Below are positions 58,257-64,000 of a stretch of 64,000 nt of DNA, in pieces. The stretch comes from Plantago major. Its lineage: Eukaryota; Streptophyta; Magnoliopsida; Lamiales; Plantaginaceae. The position numbers were made by a program, and so were the translations under genes. Each line of letters begins with the position of its first letter. Within the stretch, counting starts at the first letter, position 1. A model generated the notes under the pieces. That model was not told the origin of the DNA and did no database searches. It worked only from the letters and a program-made list of their open reading frames with translations. The stretch covers positions 24,990,765-25,054,764 of the forward strand of contig CM048840.1 of NCBI GenBank assembly GCA_026545765.1, read 5' to 3'.

Positions 58257-59957
58257 CTACGCGTAAAACTTTTGAAGATTTCTAGCGTTCCAGGTACGTT
58301 TGAGAGAGTGTCCGTGTTCATCTTCTAATTCATAACTCCCGTTCACTCTCGCTCCGACAATCTTGTAGGGTCCTTCCCACTTGGGCTTGAGTTTTCCAAC
58401 GTGGCTCAAGATGTCGGCCCGGCGAAGTACTAAGTCTCCGACCTGCAAGTTTTTTGCCTGAACATTCCTGTTATAAGCCCGGGCTGCCGTTGCTTGATAC
58501 CTATGAATGTTAGCCAAGGCTTTTGTTCTCTTTTGTTCCAGCATATCTAAGTCAAATGTCCGAGCTTTATGATTGTCGGAATCATTAAACTCTTGAACTC
58601 GCATAGTCTCGACCGCGATTTCCGCCGAAATGACTGCTTCTGAGCCATAAACCAAAGCGAATGGGGTTTCCCTTGTTGCAGTGCGTGCAGTCGTGCGATG
58701 GGCCCATAGCACGCCATCCAGGTCGTCTGCCCAGCTTTCTCGGGAAGTTCTCAAAAGCTTCTCCAGGATTTTGACTATTGTCTTGTTTGTAGATTCAGCC
58801 TGACCATTGGCTTGTGGGTATCCGACGGATGTGAAACGTTGTTCGATTTTGAAGGAGGCAAGCCATTCCTGGAGCCTACTGCCTGAAAACTGAGCGCCGT
58901 TATCCGAGACTAGAACTCTTGGTAGGCCAAAGCGGCAAATGATGTTCTTCCAAATGAAGGTCCGCACTCGACCTTCCGTGATAGTCGCTACAGCCTCCGC
59001 TTCTACCCACTTGGTAAAATATTTCACCGCCACAATGAGAAATTTCTTCTGTTGGGTACCCCTCGGAAATGGTCCGACAATATCGATACCCCATTGATCG
59101 AACGGACACGCTATGGTGGACGGAATCATTGGGTTCGTCAGACGATGTGGGATGTTTGCGTAATATTGGCAATCATGACATCTCCGGGCGTGGTCGGCGG
59201 AATCCTTATCTATGGTAGGCCAATAGTAGCCTTGTCGTATAATTTTCTGGGCAAGAGTCCTTCCCCCGGAATGACTCCCACAGCTTCCGTTGTGTATCTC
59301 TTTCAACACGGTTTGTGCTTCCTGTGGGTTCAAACATCTCAGGTGAGTCCCGACGAAAGATCTCTTGTACAAATCGTCACCCAGTATAAAGTATCTATTT
59401 GCTCGGCATTGCACACTCCTTGATTCTTTCGGATCGACTGGCAAAGACCCGTCCTTGAGATAGTTAAAAATGTCGGTCATCCAGTTTCTTCCTGTGTCAA
59501 CTATCATGACCGCCGAATTGGGACTCATGACGGATGAGTCAGTAATGGTGAGTAGGATTACTCTCCTCGTATCTAGAGCCGCTGTAGCAGACGCGTATTT
59601 CGCCAAGGCATTAGCTATTTCGTTCCAAGCTCTATCAAATTTTTCCAAGGTGAATTCCTCGAAGTGGCTGGCCTCATTCTTGAGTAACTCAAGATACTTG
59701 ATCATCGAAGGACCTTTTGTGGCAAAAGTCCCTGAAAATTGGGCTTCGACGAGCTGTGAGTCCGTGTATGCTTTGAGCTTCCGGGCTTGGAGTGCCTTGG
59801 CTAGGCGCAGCCCCACTAAAAGTGCTTCATACTCAGCCTCATTATTGGTAACTTTGAACTCCAAAGAAATCGCATAGTCGAGTTCCGCGCCATCTGGGCT
59901 CTTAAGGTAGATTCCAATTCCTCCTACTCTTCCAGTGGAAGAGCCATCCACTTCCAA
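58257..59957 (-). CDS. Gypsy second RNase H (Tat type) and integrase
   Basis: It is open for 566 codons. Residues 1-135 form an RNase H with VDGSS, NNEAEYEAL, TDSQLV and NEIANALA, the extra RNase H typical of the Tat lineage. The integrase zinc finger H..H..CHDC is at about residue 215-260; the catalytic residues are D in GIDIVGPF, D in VSDNGAQF and E in GQAESTNK. A C-terminal GDLVLRR motif region ends at the stop 58257. It overlaps the RT frame by 34 bp in a different frame, so one base has been gained or lost near 59950. The gene inserts the element's DNA. Confidence 0.9.
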   Translation of the reverse strand: MEVDGSSTGRVGGIGIYLKSPDGAELDYAISLEFKVTNNEAEYEALLVGLRLAKALQARKLKAYTDSQLVEAQFSGTFATKGPSMIKYLELLKNEASHFEEFTLEKFDRAWNEIANALAKYASATAALDTRRVILLTITDSSVMSPNSAVMIVDTGRNWMTDIFNYLKDGSLPVDPKESRSVQCRANRYFILGDDLYKRSFVGTHLRCLNPQEAQTVLKEIHNGSCGSHSGGRTLAQKIIRQGYYWPTIDKDSADHARRCHDCQYYANIPHRLTNPMIPSTIACPFDQWGIDIVGPFPRGTQQKKFLIVAVKYFTKWVEAEAVATITEGRVRTFIWKNIICRFGLPRVLVSDNGAQFSGSRLQEWLASFKIEQRFTSVGYPQANGQAESTNKTIVKILEKLLRTSRESWADDLDGVLWAHRTTARTATRETPFALVYGSEAVISAEIAVETMRVQEFNDSDNHKARTFDLDMLEQKRTKALANIHRYQATAARAYNRNVQAKNLQVGDLVLRRADILSHVGKLKPKWEGPYKIVGARVNGSYELEDEHGHSLKRTWNARNLQKFYA

Positions 59958-61891
59958 TGTCCAGATATCGGAAGGATGTTTTTGGGTTTGGAGATCTCAC
60001 AGAAGCTGCGAGGTTCCGATCTTGGTTTCTCCCTTTCCGTGATTTCCGTTCTAATGTTGTCGGCACCGGAGTTTCTGGGAATATCATCAAGAAGGAACAT
60101 TTGGTTGACTCGAGTTTCCTCATCTGGCAAAGGGAAGGGCCGATTGACGAATTGAGCCTCCTCGAGGTTTTCCTGATTGAACTTTGGAGGAACTGGCTTT
60201 CGGACTATATTCTTGGTGACTAGGCATTCGAGCACCTGCTTGTCAGGGACTTTCTCTGAATCCTCCTCTGGATATTCCGCTAGGAAGTCGGCGAGGACTT
60301 GAGACTTTTTGGCTGACGGAGCCTGGTAGCAAATGTCGTACTCACTCAGCTCGATCGCCCACCTAGAGAGTCGTCCTGATTGATCGGGCTTTCCTAAGAC
60401 CTGTTTCAAAGGTTCCGTAGTTAGTACCACTATTTTGTGAGATTTAAAATATGGTTTCAACCGTCGGGCGGTGTAAACCAGAGCATATGCAAATTTCTCA
60501 ATCTTCACATATCTTGTCTCCGCCCCAGCAAGGGCTTTACTAAGAGAGTAGATTGGCAAATGATCATTAGCTTGAATCCGTACTAGTACAGAACTCATTG
60601 CCTCTTCCGTGATTGCTAGGTATAGGTAGAGTGGTTCTCCTTCAACGGGTTTGGAGAGCAGCGGAGGGGAATGGAGGTACTTTTTCAAATTTTCGAAAGC
60701 CTCAGAACATCCCGCGGTCCACTCAAAGCTCTCTCCTTTCCGGAGGATTTTGAAGAACGGAAGGTTCTTTTCTGCGGATCGGGAAATGAAACGACTTAAG
60801 GACATTAGACGCCCAATAAGCTGTTGTACCTCGTTGAGGTTCTTCGGATGGGGCAGATCTAGGATTGCCTTGATCTTCTCAGGGTTTGCGCTTATCCCTC
60901 TTTCTGTGACCATGAACCCTAGAAACTTTCCTCCTTTCACCCCAAACGTACACTTTTCGGGGTTCAACTTCATTCCATATTTCCGAAGAATGGAGAAGCA
61001 ATTGTTGAGATGCTCAATATGCTCTTCTTCAGTCTTACTTTTAACAAGCATATCGTCCACGTAGACTTCCATAGTTTTGCCCAACTCCTCCTTGAACATC
61101 TTATTTACCAACCGTTGGTATGTAGCTCCCGCATTTTTTAACCCGAATGGCATCACCTTGAAGCAGTACACTCCTCCTGCTGCGAAGAAGGCTGTTTTCT
61201 TGATGTCGTCCTTGGCCATACGGATTTGATAGAAGCCCTGATATGCGTCCATGAAGCTTAGGAGTGCACATCCCGCAGTAGAATCTACCAACTGGTCTAT
61301 GCGAGGTAGTGGATAAGGATCCTTCGGACAAAACTTGTTGAGCCTTGTGAAGTCATTACACATCCTCCACTTTCCTGGGGCCTTCTCGACAAGTACCACA
61401 TTACAGACCCAGTCCGAGTACCTAACTTCTTCAATGTGCCCTGCTTTCAGGAGCCGATCAACCTCAGCGGATATGATTGCGTCCTTGACTGGGCCAAAGT
61501 CTTTCCTCTTCTGTCAGATATATTCGATCGAGGGATCCATGTTCAGACAGTGAACAGCGATTCTCGGATCTATTCCCTTTAGATCATCGGTGATCCAAGC
61601 AAATACATCCCTGTTGTCCCGGAGACAAGCAATAAGTTTCATTTCTACTTCTGCACTCATCTCTGTTCCGATTCTAGTCTTCTTTTCCGGGCTCCCAACA
61701 ACAATCTCGATTTCCTTGAGAGTTTCGTGAGGCTCGATCCGTGCAGTTCGAGGGAACTTCTCTTTCTGGCTTCCTACTCCTACCTGCAGATTCTCCTGCT
61801 TGGGCGGGAGAACAGCTTTCGGATCGGAGGTCACAGTGACTGCCATAATGGGAGCAGATGCCCTTCTCGTGGCATAATGTAACACTCCCAA
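59924..61891 (-). pseudogene. Gypsy reverse transcriptase and first RNase H
   Basis: The RT contains FCPKDPYPLPRID, FMDAYQGFYQI, the catalytic YVDDMLVKS (about 61045) and LNPEKCTFGV. It is followed by a gypsy RNase H with remnants of the usual motifs and a linker to the second RNase H. A TGA at about 61514-61516 splits an otherwise single frame (61891-59924). The upstream part carries DVFAW and IAVHCLNMDP, the usual text before Tat RT. Confidence 0.88.
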
Positions 61892-62952
61892 GCTTCTCGG
61901 ATGTTTCCCACCTCTTCTCCTACTCCGAAGGGAGTTGGGAATTTCATTCTGTTGTGTAAGGTGGATGAAATAGCCCGGAATTGATTGAGTCCTGGGCGCC
62001 CAAAGATGGCGCTGTAGTCGAACGTCTGGTCAACCACAACAAATCGGACCGACTGTGTGACCCTGGCCGGGAAGGTTCCGAGTGAAATGTGTAACATAAC
62101 ACTTCCTAGTGGTCGAACAGTTCCTCCTCCAAACCCTAGTATAGAGGTGTGAACTCTGTCGTAGCGGATTCTTCCCAACTCCATCTGATCTAGGGTCCTC
62201 TTAGAAATGATATTCGAGGAACTCCCGGTATCCACCAGAATTTTGTTCACTCGATAAGTCGCGATGGTCAATGAAACCACAAGAGGAACATCCGGGTTGT
62301 CAATCTCCTCGCCTCCTGCCGTAGGAGGGGGGATTTCGCTATCGTCGAAGGATATTACATTTGTTCCTTGAATCGCGGGGGCACCATACGCCCTATCATT
62401 GTTCCAAAGATTTTGGGCGATCCGCTCTCTTGCATTCCTGCTATCACCTCCAGAGGGTCCGCCTGCGATAGTGTTGATCACTCCGCTGTACGGAGGGTTC
62501 TCCATCTCCATCTCATCGCCGTATCTGTACGGATATCCTTCCGTGCGCGGCGGATAGCCTACTGGCGGAAGTGGCAAAGATAGGGGGCGAGGTGGCGGGT
62601 CAATGGCGTTATCCTCCCTTCTCCGCTCCGTTCTATCATGCCTGGAGGGCTCGTCCGCATATATGTGCTCCTTCAACTTGCCCTCTCTCACCAGGTGTTC
62701 GACCTCTGTTTTTAACTGGATACAGTCGTCGGTCTCATGACCTCGGCTCTTGTGAAATTTGCAGTATCCTTTCGCATTTCTGTTTCTCCGATTATGGGAT
62801 GGTTTGGGCCACTGGATGTCCAACTTTTTTCTCAACAATGGTGGCCAAGATGTCGGATCTCGGCTTGTTAAGGCGCGTATAGTCCGCGAATCTCCTGGGC
62901 GGACTCCTCTCTCTGTAAATGCCCTTGTCTCTGTGATCTCTCTTCGGGTCAA
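61831..62952 (-). pseudogene. Gypsy gag end (zinc finger) and protease
   Basis: A single knuckle-like CKFHKSRGHETDDC lies near 62720-62762. The aspartic protease has LVDTGSSSNII (about 62230) and IFGRPGLNQF (about 61985). It changes frame relative to the gag capsid near 62825 and relative to the RT frame near 61860. Confidence 0.85.
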
Positions 62953-64000
62953 ACTTCCCCCGGTGTTGTTCTTGTCTTTGCGGTTCCTTCCCTTTCTTCG
63001 ATCCTGCTCGGACTGGAACGTTCCTTCGGTATTCTTCTCCGTACATCACCTCCTCACAGATGTCATCCAAGTGTTTTTCGCTCCTCACTTCCTGACTAGA
63101 GAGCTTCCTCCGCAACTCGGAGTTGTAAGTATTAGCGTACAGGTGACGGACCCGTTCTTTAATACTATGGGGCTCAACTCGGAGTACTTCCGTATTGAAG
63201 CGATCTAGAAAAGTTCGAAGATCTTCCTGCTCCCTTTGGATAACTTCGGCTAGGTGCTCCACGGTACGTTTTCTTCTTTTCGATTTTCCGAACCGTGCTA
63301 AGAACTTAGAAGATAAATCTGCATATGACCTTATTGACTTGTTTGGCAAAGTAGTGTACCAATCGACTTCTTACCCTTTCCACGGCACCGGTCACAGGTG
63401 AAAGGAAAGAGACATTATTGCACAAAAGGCTTCTTGCTTCTTTCCTTTGAAGTCAAATTCTACTCACCTAGAGTACGCTAAGTTCAACTAGTTGATTTAA
63501 TTAGTGGATTTGTAGGAAACAAGTAGTTAGCTTATCAGAATTGAAGTAAAAAAGAAATAAAAAATTGTCATACATATTTTTCACGGCATAGCCGTTCCGA
63601 AGAGGGTAGATGAGAACGTGAGAGCTTTAGTATTGTCACTCAGCCCCTTGGAATCCATCTTGTTGTTGTACCTTGTCAGGTGACCCACGGGACAACTATC
63701 CCCGTAATAGTATTCCAAGTTCGGAATCACTTGGTCCGAGTTTCTATTTCTTTCTTTTTCCCTCATGATGTCATCACACAGAGGATTTGGTGCGCTTGTA
63801 GTGATCTGCTCGTGGTCCTTTACCAGGTGTCCGAGGTTCAGAATTTGGGTTTCTAAAGCTTTTTGCTGGGCGTAGATTTCGTCCGCTGTCACGACCTCTC
63901 CTGTCCGTGGATGGACTGCGACATCAGCGGGGAGTTCGTCTAGCCGGACCACTGGAATGTTCTCCGCTACATGATCTCTGTCTCTCAGGGGGGCTTGTCG
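62792..64000 (-). pseudogene. Gypsy gag capsid, running off the window
   Basis: The frame is open from the window edge to 63589 (VVRLDELPADVAVHP and a short coiled coil), then 63349-62792 with the retrotransposon gag core RTFLDRFNTEVLRV. A 194-bp insertion splits the capsid between GTAM and WYTTLPNKSI. Start codon, leader and 5' LTR lie beyond 64000. Confidence 0.82.
63388..63581. mobile_element. Small insertion (194 bp) in the gypsy capsid
   Basis: The insert is flanked by the 7-bp direct repeat CACGGCA (63381-63387 and 63582-63588) and interrupts conserved capsid text. It is AT-rich. No clear terminal inverted repeats are seen, so the class is unknown. Confidence 0.5.

Noticed and set aside
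59052..59877. Plus-strand ORFs opposite the gypsy integrase
   Set aside because: They are complements of the conserved integrase and RNase H frames.

Overview
This window is plant nuclear DNA, probably from a flowering plant (dicot more likely than monocot, not provable here). It is almost entirely made of transposable elements. The plant origin is indicated by Ty1/copia and Ty3/gypsy LTR retrotransposons of plant type, LTR elements primed by initiator-Met tRNA, a Tat-type gypsy element with a second RNase H and antisense ORFs, Helitron ends and a Tourist-like MITE. No host gene, rRNA or tRNA gene could be supported.

The main occupant is one family of giant copia elements of SIRE/Maximus-like layout (LTRs of about 1.6-1.7 kb; one full element is about 16.2 kb). 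It is present as four copies plus one solo LTR. Copy A (+) enters from the left edge inside its third gene (ORF3, 1-5701), which is broken by an antisense solo LTR (3505-4925, target duplication CTATC); its 3' LTR (6084-7009) is cut off. Copy B (+) starts at 7010 and has LTR, primer site, gag, pol and a truncated ORF3, ending at about 16371. Copy C (-) occupies 16372-31145 and is complete except for a truncated 3' LTR. A 233-bp plus-strand LTR tail follows (31146-31378). Copy D (+) occupies 38886-55067 with both LTRs.

Each family member reads LTR - primer site - gag with a long coiled-coil tail - conserved TAA - protease/integrase/RT/RNase H - variable minisatellite - spacer with a TATA box - ORF3 - polypurine tract - LTR. 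ORF3 is the unusual part. It looks like an independent transcription unit inside the retrotransposon: its own TATA box about 190 bp upstream, a start codon in a conserved context, and five short (78-88 bp) GT-AG introns separating in-frame, mutually similar exons. Copy C lacks the fifth intron exactly at the splice junction, which suggests that a partly spliced RNA was reverse transcribed.

Between C and D (31379-38885) lies older DNA. It holds a minisatellite with a 23-G run, a 2.49-kb solo LTR with TSD AGTAA, a Helitron 3' end, a Tourist-like MITE (TSD TAA), an 871-bp long-TIR element with a 10-bp TSD, a 194-bp Helitron, a 310-bp tandem duplication, and decayed RNase H-like fragments.

Right of D (55068-64000) is a decayed Ty3/gypsy element of the Tat lineage on the minus strand (gag, protease, RT-RNase H, second RNase H, integrase), with two plus-strand ORFs downstream of pol, antisense to the element. 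Almost all coding regions carry stops or frameshifts. The most nearly intact long reading frames are the copy C RT-RNase H (627 codons) and the gypsy RT and integrase blocks.
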